Assembly: GCA_024693065.1 (NCBI GenBank)
Contig: JAILLP010000015.1
Coordinates: 1-50,343 of the forward strand
Source of the DNA: Paludibacteraceae bacterium
Lineage (GTDB): Bacteria; Bacteroidota; Bacteroidia; Bacteroidales; Paludibacteraceae
Reading direction: 5' to 3'
DNA length: 50,343 bases
The number at the start of each line of letters is the position of its first letter. Position 1 is the stretch's first letter. Below the pieces are notes generated by a model. That model was not told where the DNA came from. It ran no database searches and was given only the letters and a program-made list of their open reading frames with translations. The translations under genes were made by a program, and so were the position numbers. Shown in pieces: positions 40,849 through 49,356 of this stretch.

Positions 40849-40856
40849 TATCTTTG
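40849..40856 (+). promoter_or_regulatory. -7 box TATCTTTG of the DUF4298 gene
   Basis: Match to TAnnTTTG; expected start near 40863, 15 bases before ATG 40878. No good -33 element. Confidence 0.55.
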
Positions 40857-40877
40857 TGTTATAAACATCAAACGGAT

Positions 40878-41159
40878 ATGACACGGAAAGAACGTATCAC
40901 TCATATGGAGAACCTCTTTGACAAAAGCAATGAGGTGGTCCGTCAATTGCGACAGGCGATCGCTGACTTTCAGGCGCTGCAACCCACTATCGACGAGTTG
41001 GATAACTACTACAAAACCAATTGGTGCTCTGATTTCGAGGCCGACGAGAAGGGCAAGCTGCCGGCCGACCTCAAGCGTGGCGTGCTCAGTGAAGATGGAC
41101 TGTGGGATTTGCTGGAGGAGTATCAACAATTGAAGGAACGTTTGGTGGAAGAGGAGTAA
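40878..41159 (+). CDS. DUF4298 protein
   Basis: The protein has 93 residues from ATG 40878. Longer frames begin inside the -7 box TATCTTTG (40849-40856), so they are excluded. The sequence shows the DUF4298 pattern: LRQAIADFQALQPTIDELDNYY, then SDFEADEKGKLPADLKRGVLSEDGLWDLL. It is helical and cytoplasmic, of unknown function. An OmpA-like gene follows after 22 bases and may be co-transcribed. Confidence 0.82.
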   Translation: MTRKERITHMENLFDKSNEVVRQLRQAIADFQALQPTIDELDNYYKTNWCSDFEADEKGKLPADLKRGVLSEDGLWDLLEEYQQLKERLVEEE

Positions 41160-41181
41160 AATTTCTTAAGGAAAGTTAGTT

Positions 41182-41646
41182 ATGAATCTCTGGAAGAAAG
41201 TTTTAGTCGGCTTATTTGCCATCACCACTTTTCAGGTGGCTATAGCACAAGAAGAACTTATGAAGGAGGATTCTTCCTCGGTGAAATTCGAGTGGAGTTA
41301 TTATAATATTGAGATCATGTCACCTCAAGATTCGGTACAGTTTGACGAGATGGCCGAGTTTATCTCTAGATTCCCTGCTGATACGTTTCTTGTGGTGGGA
41401 CATACGGGTAGTTGTGATGGTGTGGAACACTTAATGCGCAGACTATCAAGGGAAAGAGCGAAATATATCCGCCAAGCACTTGTCGACCGCGGCGTGGATC
41501 CTGAAAGAGTTAAATTCATTGGCTGTGGAGGCAAGGAGCCTAAGGTGCCCAATAACAAGACTTTGCTCGATTACGAACAAAACATACGTGTCACCCTGGA
41601 ATTTTATTCGCCTCAGAGAGTCGAGGAGATAGATAAATATAAATAG
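41182..41646 (+). CDS. periplasmic OmpA-like domain protein
   Basis: The protein has 154 residues. It has a signal peptide (KVLVGLFAITTFQVAIAQ) and then one OmpA C-terminal-like domain: FLVVGHTGSCDGVEHLMRRLSRERAKYIRQALVDRGVDPERVKFIGCGGKEP and NIRVTLEF; the long run is given here by ends only: positions about 68-118 hold GHTGSCDG, LSRERA and GCGGKEP. Such domains bind peptidoglycan. There is no outer-membrane barrel or lipobox, so it should be soluble in the periplasm. Confidence 0.85.
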   Translation: MNLWKKVLVGLFAITTFQVAIAQEELMKEDSSSVKFEWSYYNIEIMSPQDSVQFDEMAEFISRFPADTFLVVGHTGSCDGVEHLMRRLSRERAKYIRQALVDRGVDPERVKFIGCGGKEPKVPNNKTLLDYEQNIRVTLEFYSPQRVEEIDKYK

Positions 41647-41659
41647 ATCTAATTTTCGC

Positions 41660-41667
41660 TACTTTTG
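41660..41667 (+). promoter_or_regulatory. -7 box TACTTTTG of the following membrane protein gene
   Basis: Match to TAnnTTTG; expected start near 41674, a leader of about 24 bases to ATG 41698. Confidence 0.5.
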
Positions 41668-41697
41668 CCACAAACGGATTTTAAAGGTTGAACAGTT

Positions 41698-42372
41698 ATG
41701 TTGGATTTGTTGTTAATTATAATAATAGTATTGCCGCTATTATGTATTCTGCCGTTTTTGGGCAAAGAGTTGATTTGCCACGTGATCTCCAAAATCAAAG
41801 GTCTCGAGTGTCTTAAGCGGGGAAGAGGCATCGTGTTTATGTTTCTCTTTAATTCTCAGATTATTTACTTTATAAACGTTGACATCGTTGAGGGGTGGTT
41901 CGGCATTCAAAATTCTTTTTTTGACATGATATTTGACGAGAAATTCGAGGTGTCTACCCCATACGGAAAGTTTACTAGGATTGACTACGTTCATGATATT
42001 AATAACTATGAGAATAATGGTAAATGTTATTATCAAATCGACTCGATAGCCGAATATGACCAATATATTGTTGTGGCGGCAAAGCGTGTAGGTGATTGTT
42101 ATTTATTCGTTGATCAGCAGGCCAATGTCACAGAGGTGTCGTCGCTCACCGAATTGCCTGTGGATGTGCAACAAAAGGATTTCGTTGAGGCATCAAAATA
42201 TATAACAGATCTGTATTGGCGTGTCCACCACGATAATCATCTCTACGTCATCAAAGTCCTCCTCGCTTTGGCGTTATCCGCACTGGTTACTGTGCTGGAA
42301 TATTTCCTGCTCAAAGGGATAAGGGCATTGATTAGGAAGCTTTTTCGAAAGGAGAGGGTTGGCGACGATTGA
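41698..42372 (+). CDS. membrane protein of unknown function
   Basis: The protein has 224 residues. It starts with a hydrophobic helix (MLDLLLIIIIVLPLLCILPF) and a second one at about 45-60 (IVFMFLFNSQIIYFINV), and ends with a third (about 185-205, VLLALALSALVTVLEYFLL) before a basic tail KLFRKERVG. The middle about 65-170 is soluble. I recognise no family. It has its own -7 box. Confidence 0.7.
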   Translation: MLDLLLIIIIVLPLLCILPFLGKELICHVISKIKGLECLKRGRGIVFMFLFNSQIIYFINVDIVEGWFGIQNSFFDMIFDEKFEVSTPYGKFTRIDYVHDINNYENNGKCYYQIDSIAEYDQYIVVAAKRVGDCYLFVDQQANVTEVSSLTELPVDVQQKDFVEASKYITDLYWRVHHDNHLYVIKVLLALALSALVTVLEYFLLKGIRALIRKLFRKERVGDD

Positions 42373-42549
42373 CCCATGACAGGTGATAGGGGGGTGTCTT
42401 AAGGAGGAGAAATGCGTGATATATGGCCCCCCATCCCATAAAGGTAGGCTATTAAGCGTTAAAGAACCTTTCTTATAATGGTTTCATATTGTTGAAAGAC
42501 AGTGAGTTGCGTAATGATTGAACGTAGTAGAAAAACAAAATGTTTCAAT

Positions 42550-42602
42550 CGGGAGGATACTTTGTCCTATTTTTGTTCCAAACGGGAGGATACTTTTCCC
42601 CC
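42550..42602 (+). repeat. 33-base-spaced direct repeat CGGGAGGATACTTT, possible IS remnant
   Basis: CGGGAGGATACTTTGTCC starts at 42550 and CGGGAGGATACTTTTCCC starts at 42583. Multiple short terminal repeats of this kind occur at ends of IS21-type elements, so this could be an element end left behind; no transposase gene is present nearby. The rest of the 260-base gap 42373-42632 holds no gene that I can see. Confidence 0.45.
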
Positions 42603-42632
42603 GATAGTAACAATTCCGTTATTTTCCGCGTA

Positions 42633-43373
42633 TCACTCATAATGCCTGATGCGGACCTCTATCCCCTCGTCCTTCAGTTGGGCGGGTAGTTGGCTGACGT
42701 TCGTCTGGCTGTAGTGGTATGGGAATACCACCTTTGGCTTGATTATCTTCGCCGCGCGCACCAGTTGGTCGGTCGTCATCGTATAAGGTTGATTACAAGG
42801 CAAAAAGGCAATGTCTATCTCTTTGATGTCAGCCATCTCAGGGATGTCCTCCGTGTCGCCTGCGATGTAGATCCGCAGTCCGTCGATCGTGAGGATGAAG
42901 CCGTTGTCCCTCCCTTTCGGGTGGAACTGTTGGTGGCTCTCCGTGGTGTTGTAGGCTGGAACCGCCTCGACCGTGATGTCATCCGTTAGGCGGAGCGTCT
43001 CTCCGTTGGCCATCGCCTGGCCCTTGCCGAGCATCTCGGCGCACCGTTGGTTGGTGATGAGCTTGGTCTTGTCGGAAGAGAGCGTGGCGATCGCCTCCTT
43101 GTCGAAGTGGTCGAAGTGCTCATGGGTCACGAAGATATAATCCGCCTTGGGCATGGTGGCGTAAGGGATCGTCCGCTCGCCCAGTTTGGACACCGGGTCT
43201 ATCTCAATCTCCTTGCCGTCGTACTGGATGCGGATGCTGGCGTGAACCAGTGCTTGGAAGGTGACGCTCTTGCCACTCTTCGTTTGAAACACATCCACCT
43301 CCTCCGTTTTCTGCTGGCTGCAGGCTGTCGTCAGGCCTAAGGTGGCCAATAAGCAAGTGATTATCTTCTTCAT
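42633..43373 (-). CDS. MBL-fold metallo-hydrolase, lipoprotein
   Basis: The protein has 246 residues from ATG 43373; the upstream 70 codons in this frame are low-complexity and lack a promoter. The N-terminus KKIITCLLATLGLTTAC is a lipoprotein signal with Cys18. The zinc site THEHFDHFDKEA (HxHxDH) is followed by IYIAGDTEDIPEM and FPYHYSQTN, as in UlaG-like metallo-hydrolases. Metal-dependent hydrolysis of an ester or phosphodiester is expected; the substrate is unknown. It would be anchored to the membrane facing the periplasm. Confidence 0.88.
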   Translation of the reverse strand: MKKIITCLLATLGLTTACSQQKTEEVDVFQTKSGKSVTFQALVHASIRIQYDGKEIEIDPVSKLGERTIPYATMPKADYIFVTHEHFDHFDKEAIATLSSDKTKLITNQRCAEMLGKGQAMANGETLRLTDDITVEAVPAYNTTESHQQFHPKGRDNGFILTIDGLRIYIAGDTEDIPEMADIKEIDIAFLPCNQPYTMTTDQLVRAAKIIKPKVVFPYHYSQTNVSQLPAQLKDEGIEVRIRHYE

Positions 43374-43615
43374 GATCTGCCGGTTGTTGTGATTGAATAT
43401 AAATCTATCCATAAAAATTTTTGCAAGATACAAAAAAATACGGAAACGGTTCGGATGCAGCCTGTTTTGTCCCCTGCTTTCTTGGTGATTCCTTCCCCGG
43501 TATGTTTCCTTGCGGAGGGGCAGGGGAAGCTGCGCATGGATATGCCCCGCAAAAATGGTGAATAAGCCCCTAAAAATACTCATTTATGGTGATTCCCGCC
43601 CGCCTGCCAAACCTC

Positions 43616-43623
43616 TACTTTTG
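43616..43623 (+). promoter_or_regulatory. -7 box TACTTTTG of the ZIP/TonB operon
   Basis: TACTTTTG matches TAnnTTTG; expected start near 43630 and leader of about 55 bases to ATG 43686. It is the only promoter candidate before the four-gene run 43686-48318. No metal-regulator box could be recognised. Confidence 0.5.
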
Positions 43624-43685
43624 CGCCCGAAAAACTCAGTGGAAATTGAATTCAATTATAGTCAAATGGTTAATAACAATAAGTC

Positions 43686-44081
43686 ATGGAAAAAGAAATA
43701 AGTAAAGTGTCATTTATGTGGGTAGTGATCATGGTGGGTTTCGCCATGCACATGTTGGCTGACATGTTGCCTGCCTTTTGGGGGGCGAACATTGCGATGC
43801 CCGATGCGACGGGTGAGGCCTCCGTGGGGATGATCGCCTTCATGATTGGTCTCTCGTTCATTGTGCCGATGTGTGGGCTCTTATGCATGCAGTATCGTTC
43901 GAACAAGACGATGCGTCTCATCAACTTAGTGCTTGCCACCCTGATGATGGTATTCAATATCCTGCATGCGTCGGAGCTCTTCGTCGAGTTCAATCCGGTG
44001 CAGTTGATGATCCATCCCGTGATGATCGTGGCGGGCATCTATCTGTTCCTCTTCTCACGTCGTGAGATGAAGGGACAATGA
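43686..44081 (+). CDS. small His-rich four-helix membrane protein
   Basis: The protein has 131 residues. Four hydrophobic helices are visible at about 8-30, 48-68, 76-95 and 105-124. Several His and Met residues lie in or near helices (FAMHMLADMLP, NILHASELF, LMIHPVMIV), which could suit metal handling (inference). I recognise no family. It is the first gene of the run with the ZIP transporter (17 bases later), so a role in metal uptake is plausible. Confidence 0.7.
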   Translation: MEKEISKVSFMWVVIMVGFAMHMLADMLPAFWGANIAMPDATGEASVGMIAFMIGLSFIVPMCGLLCMQYRSNKTMRLINLVLATLMMVFNILHASELFVEFNPVQLMIHPVMIVAGIYLFLFSRREMKGQ

Positions 44082-44098
44082 CCTAACGACGAGCACTT

Positions 44099-44869
44099 AT
44101 GACCGCCATCGTCGTAGCCCTGCTGATTCCGTTTTTAGGCACCACATTAGGAGCGGCTTTTGTCTTCTTCATGAAGAAAGAGATACCCGAACTGCCTCAG
44201 AAGGCGTTGCTGGGTTTCGCCTCTGGTGTGATGGTGGCGGCCGCTGTCTGGTCTTTGATCATCCCTGCCCTTGAGATGGGGGAGATCGGGCCTGTCACAT
44301 TAGCGTTGTTGGGAGGGTTCGCCTTCCTCTTCCTGATTGACCTCGCCACTCCACACATGCATCCTAAGGGAGGGCAGGAGGGACCCATGAGCAAACTCTC
44401 CCGGACCACCATGTTGGCGTTGGCGGTGACCATCCATAACTTTCCGGAAGGGATGGCGGTGGGCGTGGCGATCGCTGGGGCCTCATCCTCCCAGTTCAGC
44501 ATGGCGGAGGCGTTGGCGCTCTCCTTGGGCATCGCGATCCAGAACGTCCCGGAAGGCGCCATCATATCGATGCCCCTCCGCAGTGCGGGCAACAGCCGCC
44601 TCAAAGCCTTTGGCGTAGGCACGTTGAGCGGGGTGGTGGAGCCCATCGGGGGTGCCTTGGTGATACTGCTGGCCTCGTTCGCCACGAAGGCCATGCCCTA
44701 TCTGCTCAGCTTCGCCGCTGGAGCCATGCTCTATGTGGTCATAGAGGAACTCATCCCTGAGGCGTCGCAGGGCAAACATTCTAACCTTGGCACCATCGGA
44801 TTCGCTCTGGGCTTTGCCCTGATGATGGTGCTGGACCAAGTCCCCTTAACCTTTGGGGTGGATTTGTAA
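44099..44869 (+). CDS. ZIP family metal transporter
   Basis: The protein has 256 residues and eight helices. The transport site residues are visible: HNFPEGMAVGVA in helix 4 and QNVPEGAIIS in helix 5, the pattern of ZupT-like ZIP proteins that import Zn2+ and other divalent metals into the cytoplasm. A His-containing loop TPHMHPKGGQEG lies between helices 3 and 4. Here it lies between a small His-rich membrane protein and a TonB receptor, suggesting one metal import route from the outside of the cell to the cytoplasm. Confidence 0.95.
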   Translation: MTAIVVALLIPFLGTTLGAAFVFFMKKEIPELPQKALLGFASGVMVAAAVWSLIIPALEMGEIGPVTLALLGGFAFLFLIDLATPHMHPKGGQEGPMSKLSRTTMLALAVTIHNFPEGMAVGVAIAGASSSQFSMAEALALSLGIAIQNVPEGAIISMPLRSAGNSRLKAFGVGTLSGVVEPIGGALVILLASFATKAMPYLLSFAAGAMLYVVIEELIPEASQGKHSNLGTIGFALGFALMMVLDQVPLTFGVDL

Positions 44870-44908
44870 TCTATTGATAGAAAAATAATTAGATAATTTT
44901 AGACAAAG

Positions 44909-47035
44909 ATGAACATGCAGTTGAAAACAAGTAGAAGGTTTATTGCGATGATGATGTCGTTGGTGCTTGCGAACGCTTATGCGCAAGATTCCAGCGATCT
45001 GCCCGACATCGAATTGGATGAAGTGACAATCGTGGGACGCAACGAAATACGTGAGATGCGCGAGGCGACCATGCCCGTATCGGTCCTCTCCATCAAACAG
45101 TTGGAGGGTACTTCCACCAATATCAACGATGCCTTGGCCCGCACGACAGGTATTACCGTGCGCAACACGGGCGGTGTGGGCAGTGCCTCGAGGATCTCGG
45201 TGCGTGGCCTGGAAGGGAAGCGCATGGGTATCTACATCGATGAGGCCGCCATCGGGCAGATGAGCGATTATATGTCGCTGAATGATGTGCCGACCGACAT
45301 GATCGAACGCATAGAGATTTACAAGGGAATCGTGCCTTACCGCTTCGGAGGCTCCGCTTTGGGCGGTGCGGTGAACGTCGTCACCAAGGAATATCCGCCC
45401 GTATACTTGGATGCCAGCTATGAGATAGCCTCCTTCAACACCCACAAGTTGAATTCCGCCTTCAAGCGCAACAACCATAAGACGGGTCTGCAGTTCGGTC
45501 TGGGCGGTGTGCTCACCTACTCCGACAACAGCTATGAGATGGAGCTGCCCAACTTGGACAACCGTGTCGTGAAACGTGACCACGACCGCTTTAAGAAGGC
45601 CATGGTCGGGGGCTCGCTCAAGGCCACGAAATGGTACTTCGACGAGGCTAAACTGGAACTCATCTACACGGCGACGAACGCGCAGATCCAAGGCATCGAC
45701 TTCGACATCCGTGAGGCGTACACGCATGGGCAGGCCGGAATCGGCGCCATCACGCTCAAGCGGGACAATTTCCTGTTCGACGGTCTCGACTTCGATTTCA
45801 GCGCTTGCTATAGTTATGGACAAAACGGTCTCTATGATGCCGCCAAGTACCGCTACGACTGGGATGGCAACCGCTATAATTCAGTCTCCGCCTATGGTGG
45901 GGAACAAGGCAACTACGCTTCCGATTCAGACAATCGGACCCACGATATTGTCTCCAAACTGAATCTGAACTATCTTCTGAACAAGCATAGCACCTTCAAC
46001 CTCAACCTCTATGCCACCCAGACAAGGCAAAAACCTGAGAATGAGTTGATGGACCTCTCTTTCGGCTATCAGACGAGCTTCCCGAGCCGCATGTCCAGCT
46101 TCACCGTGGGCTTCTCCTATGACCTGACGCTGTTCGAGGGTAAATTCATGAGCGCCACCACCGTCAAGAACTTCAACTTCTCTTCCGATACCAAGGTGCT
46201 GGAGTATACCTTCATCAACAGTCCGAAGGATATCAGCCTGAACCGTAACTACTGGGGCGGTAGCGAATCATTGCGCTATAAGTTAACCAAAAAGTTGCTG
46301 GCGAAAGCATCCTTCAGTTCTGAGGTGAGGATCCCCACGTCGGAGGAATTGGTGGGCAACGGTTACTCGATCCTCCCATCCACAGACCTCAGACCGGAGC
46401 GTTGCAACGGACTCAACGCCGGACTGCTTTACCATCGTAACCATAAGTATGGATTCATAGAGATCGAGGGGAATTATTTTCTCAACGAGTTGCAGGACAT
46501 GATCCGTTACCAAGCGGATATGATTCCTAGCATGGCCCGTTACGCCAATTTCGGAACCGTGCGCACCAAAGGCGTCGAGTTCGATTTCAAGGGGGATGTC
46601 GCCCGTGCGCTCTACCTCTACGCCAACGCCACCTATCAGGACCTCCGCGACAAGCGTGAGCATGAAACCGGTTCCTCCGCACCCAATCCGACCTACAATA
46701 AGCGGATGCCTAATATTCCTTATCTGCTTGCCAATTTCGGACTCGAACTGCACAAGGAGAATCTGTTCGGCGGGAAATACCAGAACAGCCGCTTCTTGGT
46801 GGACGCTTCCTACATCCACGAATATTTCTACGATTTCGAGATGAGCAAGTACCAGGATAGGAAGATCCCTACCTCCTTCACCTTCGATGCGGGAATCGAG
46901 CATAGCTTCAAGATGGATAGCTGGACGCTCTCCTTCAAGGTGAAGAACCTGACCGATCAGAAGGTCTATTCAGACCTCAACCGCCCACTTCCAGGCAGAA
47001 ACTTCTCTTTCAAGGTGCGGTATGTGATGAAATGA
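44909..47035 (+). CDS. TonB-dependent outer-membrane receptor
   Basis: The protein has 708 residues. Signal peptide (MNMQLKTSRRFIAMMMSLVL, cut after AYA). The plug domain (about 35-165) contains the TonB-box-like ELDEVTIVG and the typical LARTTGITVRNTGG and ISVRGLEGKRMGIYIDE stretches, ending with GGSALGGAVNVVTKE. A 22-strand barrel (about 166-708) ends FKVRYVMK. It lacks the N-terminal carboxypeptidase-like extension of SusC proteins, so it resembles siderophore or metal receptors. It follows the ZIP gene by 40 bases and precedes the propeller lipoprotein by 60 bases. Confidence 0.93.
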   Translation: MNMQLKTSRRFIAMMMSLVLANAYAQDSSDLPDIELDEVTIVGRNEIREMREATMPVSVLSIKQLEGTSTNINDALARTTGITVRNTGGVGSASRISVRGLEGKRMGIYIDEAAIGQMSDYMSLNDVPTDMIERIEIYKGIVPYRFGGSALGGAVNVVTKEYPPVYLDASYEIASFNTHKLNSAFKRNNHKTGLQFGLGGVLTYSDNSYEMELPNLDNRVVKRDHDRFKKAMVGGSLKATKWYFDEAKLELIYTATNAQIQGIDFDIREAYTHGQAGIGAITLKRDNFLFDGLDFDFSACYSYGQNGLYDAAKYRYDWDGNRYNSVSAYGGEQGNYASDSDNRTHDIVSKLNLNYLLNKHSTFNLNLYATQTRQKPENELMDLSFGYQTSFPSRMSSFTVGFSYDLTLFEGKFMSATTVKNFNFSSDTKVLEYTFINSPKDISLNRNYWGGSESLRYKLTKKLLAKASFSSEVRIPTSEELVGNGYSILPSTDLRPERCNGLNAGLLYHRNHKYGFIEIEGNYFLNELQDMIRYQADMIPSMARYANFGTVRTKGVEFDFKGDVARALYLYANATYQDLRDKREHETGSSAPNPTYNKRMPNIPYLLANFGLELHKENLFGGKYQNSRFLVDASYIHEYFYDFEMSKYQDRKIPTSFTFDAGIEHSFKMDSWTLSFKVKNLTDQKVYSDLNRPLPGRNFSFKVRYVMK

Positions 47036-47094
47036 TAGGAAACGACAAGAACTTCGAATTAAATTTTATACATAAACAATAGTTATTTAAACAG

Positions 47095-48318
47095 ATGAAA
47101 ACCAAGTATTTATTATTATCATTGGCCTTTGCGGGTATATTCACTGCGTGTGATAAAGAAGAAGATGAGGCCGATTCACTCTCTGCGGCAGGAAAGATCC
47201 TTTTCTCCACAACGGTCACTAACCCGTCCGGTGATAGCGGAAGTGGTTATTTGCAGGCCATAAGCACGTTCAGCGGTGGTGTCAACTACGATAACAAGAA
47301 CGCTATACCGCTCGGATTCGGTTCTTATCCATGTGTCTGCCCAAGCGGCAACATCTATCTCTTCCCTGATTATATGGGAGGAACTGAACTGAAGCTGAAA
47401 CGTTATATCCTCAATGGTTCGCAGCAGCTTGAGCTCAAGGGCTCGATGACGCTCCCTGCCAATTCGAGCGCGGCGATCGTGGTGGAGGCAAGCTCCGAGA
47501 AGGCTTACGTGTGTTGCCAGAGTTTGGACTTGATCATCGCCTTCAATCCATCCACGATGAAGGAGATCTCCAGGATTGACCTCTCTTCCCTCCACAACGA
47601 GGGCGTCTCCGCCTATCCGGGTGCGATATATGTCCGCGACAACATTCTCTACGTTGCTTTGGAACAATACAATTCACAGTGGATGCCGGTGGAGAACGCT
47701 ATCGAGATGGCGCTCTACAATGTGTCGGACGATAGTTTCATCAAACGGATCCGCAACACGTCGCTCGGCATCTGCGGACCAACCCGTCCGATCGATAACC
47801 AGTCCATCTTCGAGGACGAGAACGGAGACCTCTACATCAATTGCGTGGGCTCTTTCGGTTACATTCCAGGCCTTGACGCAGGTATCGCCCGCATCAAGAA
47901 GGGTGAGACGGATTTTGACGCTAGCTATACGTTCAATCTCTCCAACACGAAGGTGGATGGCCTGAAGTGCGACTACCTCAACATCCTGGCGAAGTGCCAA
48001 TACACTTCTAACGGTATCCTGTATGCCTATGGGTATGCGTTGGGCTTAGATCCTGAGAACACCAACACCTTTACCGCTCGTACGGGTGCGCCTGTGATCG
48101 TTGACCTCTACAATAAAACCGTAAAGGTGATCGACGGACTCCCTCACTCCAATGGACATGGTATCGCCATGGGTATCCACAAAGGGAAGATCGTTTATGG
48201 ATCCGCCAACGACGAATACAACGGTTTCTGCACGTATGACCCTAAAACGGGAGCCATCGAGACAAAGTTGATAACGGTTACGGGTTTCCCTTCGTTCTTT
48301 TACAGCTTTGAAAAATAA
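47095..48318 (+). CDS. surface-exposed beta-propeller lipoprotein (DUF4374-like)
   Basis: The protein has 407 residues. The lipobox IFTAC (Cys19) is followed by an acidic stretch DKEEDEAD, which fits the surface-export signal of Bacteroidota lipoproteins. The rest is a repeated beta-sheet pattern (SSYPCVCPSGNIYLFPDY-like blades, YPGAIYVRDNILYVALEQ, DENGDLYINCVGSFG, NGHGIAMGIHKGKIVYG) consistent with a six- to eight-bladed propeller. XusB-type (DUF4374) partners of TonB receptors capture siderophores on the cell surface; the fit here is inferred. It follows the receptor gene by 60 bases and ends at a terminator. Confidence 0.8.
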   Translation: MKTKYLLLSLAFAGIFTACDKEEDEADSLSAAGKILFSTTVTNPSGDSGSGYLQAISTFSGGVNYDNKNAIPLGFGSYPCVCPSGNIYLFPDYMGGTELKLKRYILNGSQQLELKGSMTLPANSSAAIVVEASSEKAYVCCQSLDLIIAFNPSTMKEISRIDLSSLHNEGVSAYPGAIYVRDNILYVALEQYNSQWMPVENAIEMALYNVSDDSFIKRIRNTSLGICGPTRPIDNQSIFEDENGDLYINCVGSFGYIPGLDAGIARIKKGETDFDASYTFNLSNTKVDGLKCDYLNILAKCQYTSNGILYAYGYALGLDPENTNTFTARTGAPVIVDLYNKTVKVIDGLPHSNGHGIAMGIHKGKIVYGSANDEYNGFCTYDPKTGAIETKLITVTGFPSFFYSFEK

Positions 48319-48337
48319 TTTTTGGGAATTAGTTTTG

Positions 48338-48373
48338 AGGGATAAGAGGGGGCTTCTCTCTTATCCCTTTTTT
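48338..48373 (+). terminator. intrinsic terminator of the ZIP/TonB operon
   Basis: An 11-bp perfect stem AGGGATAAGAG / CTCTTATCCCT with a 9-base loop followed by T residues. It begins 20 bases after the stop at 48318 and closes the transcription unit. Confidence 0.85.
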
Positions 48374-48375
48374 AA

Positions 48376-48548
48376 GTTAAGAGTTGAGAATTAAGAGTTA
48401 AGAGTTGTGGATTTGCTCATTTTTAATTGTAAATTACTTAAAGTCAATAAGATAGTAAATCGTAAATAGCTAAATAGTAAATAATTAAATGTCCAATGCG
48501 GTAAATGCCTCCGCCATTGGTAGAGGCTTATTGTCTCTTTTTTTCTTT
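48376..48548 (+). repeat. heptamer remnant, AT-rich repeat and hairpin
   Basis: In order: a degraded AATTAAG/GAGTTAAGAG array (48376-48405), an AT-rich repeat (about 48425-48488) related to the ATTTACGATTT repeat near 14620, and a hairpin CCAATGCGG / CCGCCATTGG with one bulged C (about 48493-48521), followed by AGAG-N8-CTCT and T residues. It could be a second terminator; no gene is present in the 345-base gap. Confidence 0.5.
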
Positions 48549-48575
48549 GAAATCATATGGAAATATCTATTTTTG
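48546..48575 (+). promoter_or_regulatory. promoter of the flavin-reductase-like gene
   Basis: TTTG (48546-48549), an 18-base spacer and TATTTTTG (48568-48575); start near 48582, leader about 80 bases. Confidence 0.65.
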
Positions 48576-48663
48576 TATCGTGAAATTTAAAGTAAATTGA
48601 TTTCCGGATAATATTTTACAAAAGCGGTGGATTCTTAGTATCTGCCTTCAAATTCATTGTACC

Positions 48664-49293
48664 ATGCAACATTTAATGATCGTTTTTTTGAGTCTGTGTA
48701 TGATTGGTTGTGCCCAGCCGAAACAAGAAGAGACGAACACCCCGGTGGCGGAGGAACCCCAAGCCGTTGTGGAGGAACAAGGCGAACTGACCCCCTTCAA
48801 TGTGCAGGAATCGTTTGAGAAGAACGGTTTCAGTTGGTTCACGGAGAACCTTATCCTCTGTTGTGGCGACACGGCGCAGAGCAATGCGATGACCATCGGG
48901 TGGGGCGGTATTGGTAATTACCTCGGACATGACCGTCCGGCGGTGACCGTCTATGTGGCACCCGCACGCTATACTTACGAATTCATGGAGAAATATCCTC
49001 GCTTCACGGTGATGCAGTTCGATAACCCGGAGGTGTGGAAATATATGGGTTCCAACAGCGGTCGTGACGGAGACAAGGCGGCTGCCCTTAACCTGCATGT
49101 AGCCTATACTGAGCACGGAACCCCTTACTACGAAGAGGCCTCCATGGTCCTCGAGTGTGAGACCATGACCGCTTGGCATCAGGCGGAGCAGGACTTCCGG
49201 AACAATACTCCAAAGGAGTGGTACGGCAAATCCAATGCAGGCATCCATACCATCTACATCGGCGAAGTCATCGGGGCTTGGGAAAGGAAATAG
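48664..49293 (+). CDS. flavin reductase-like lipoprotein
   Basis: The protein has 209 residues. A short lipoprotein signal (LMIVFLSLCMIGC, Cys16) is followed by an acidic linker and a flavin reductase-like FMN-binding domain: FTENLILCCGDTAQSNAMTIGWGG, RPAVTVYVAPARYTYEFMEK and GIHTIYIGEVIGAWER. Related proteins bind FMN and NAD(P)H in the cytoplasm; the lipoprotein signal is unusual and would place this copy outside the inner membrane. The next gene starts 63 bases later. Confidence 0.85.
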   Translation: MQHLMIVFLSLCMIGCAQPKQEETNTPVAEEPQAVVEEQGELTPFNVQESFEKNGFSWFTENLILCCGDTAQSNAMTIGWGGIGNYLGHDRPAVTVYVAPARYTYEFMEKYPRFTVMQFDNPEVWKYMGSNSGRDGDKAAALNLHVAYTEHGTPYYEEASMVLECETMTAWHQAEQDFRNNTPKEWYGKSNAGIHTIYIGEVIGAWERK

Positions 49294-49356
49294 GATGATT
49301 CGTGGCTCCCTTCATGGCGGCCTCCATTTAGGCTTTAAACGATTTTAGGAGAGGAT

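Noticed and set aside
43374-43583. N-terminal extension of the MBL-fold lipoprotein
   Set aside because: ATG 43373 gives a clean lipoprotein signal; the extra codons encode no domain.
44846-45823. 325-codon minus-strand frame opposite the TonB receptor
   Set aside because: The plus strand holds a clear TonB plug and barrel; the antisense frame shows no domain.
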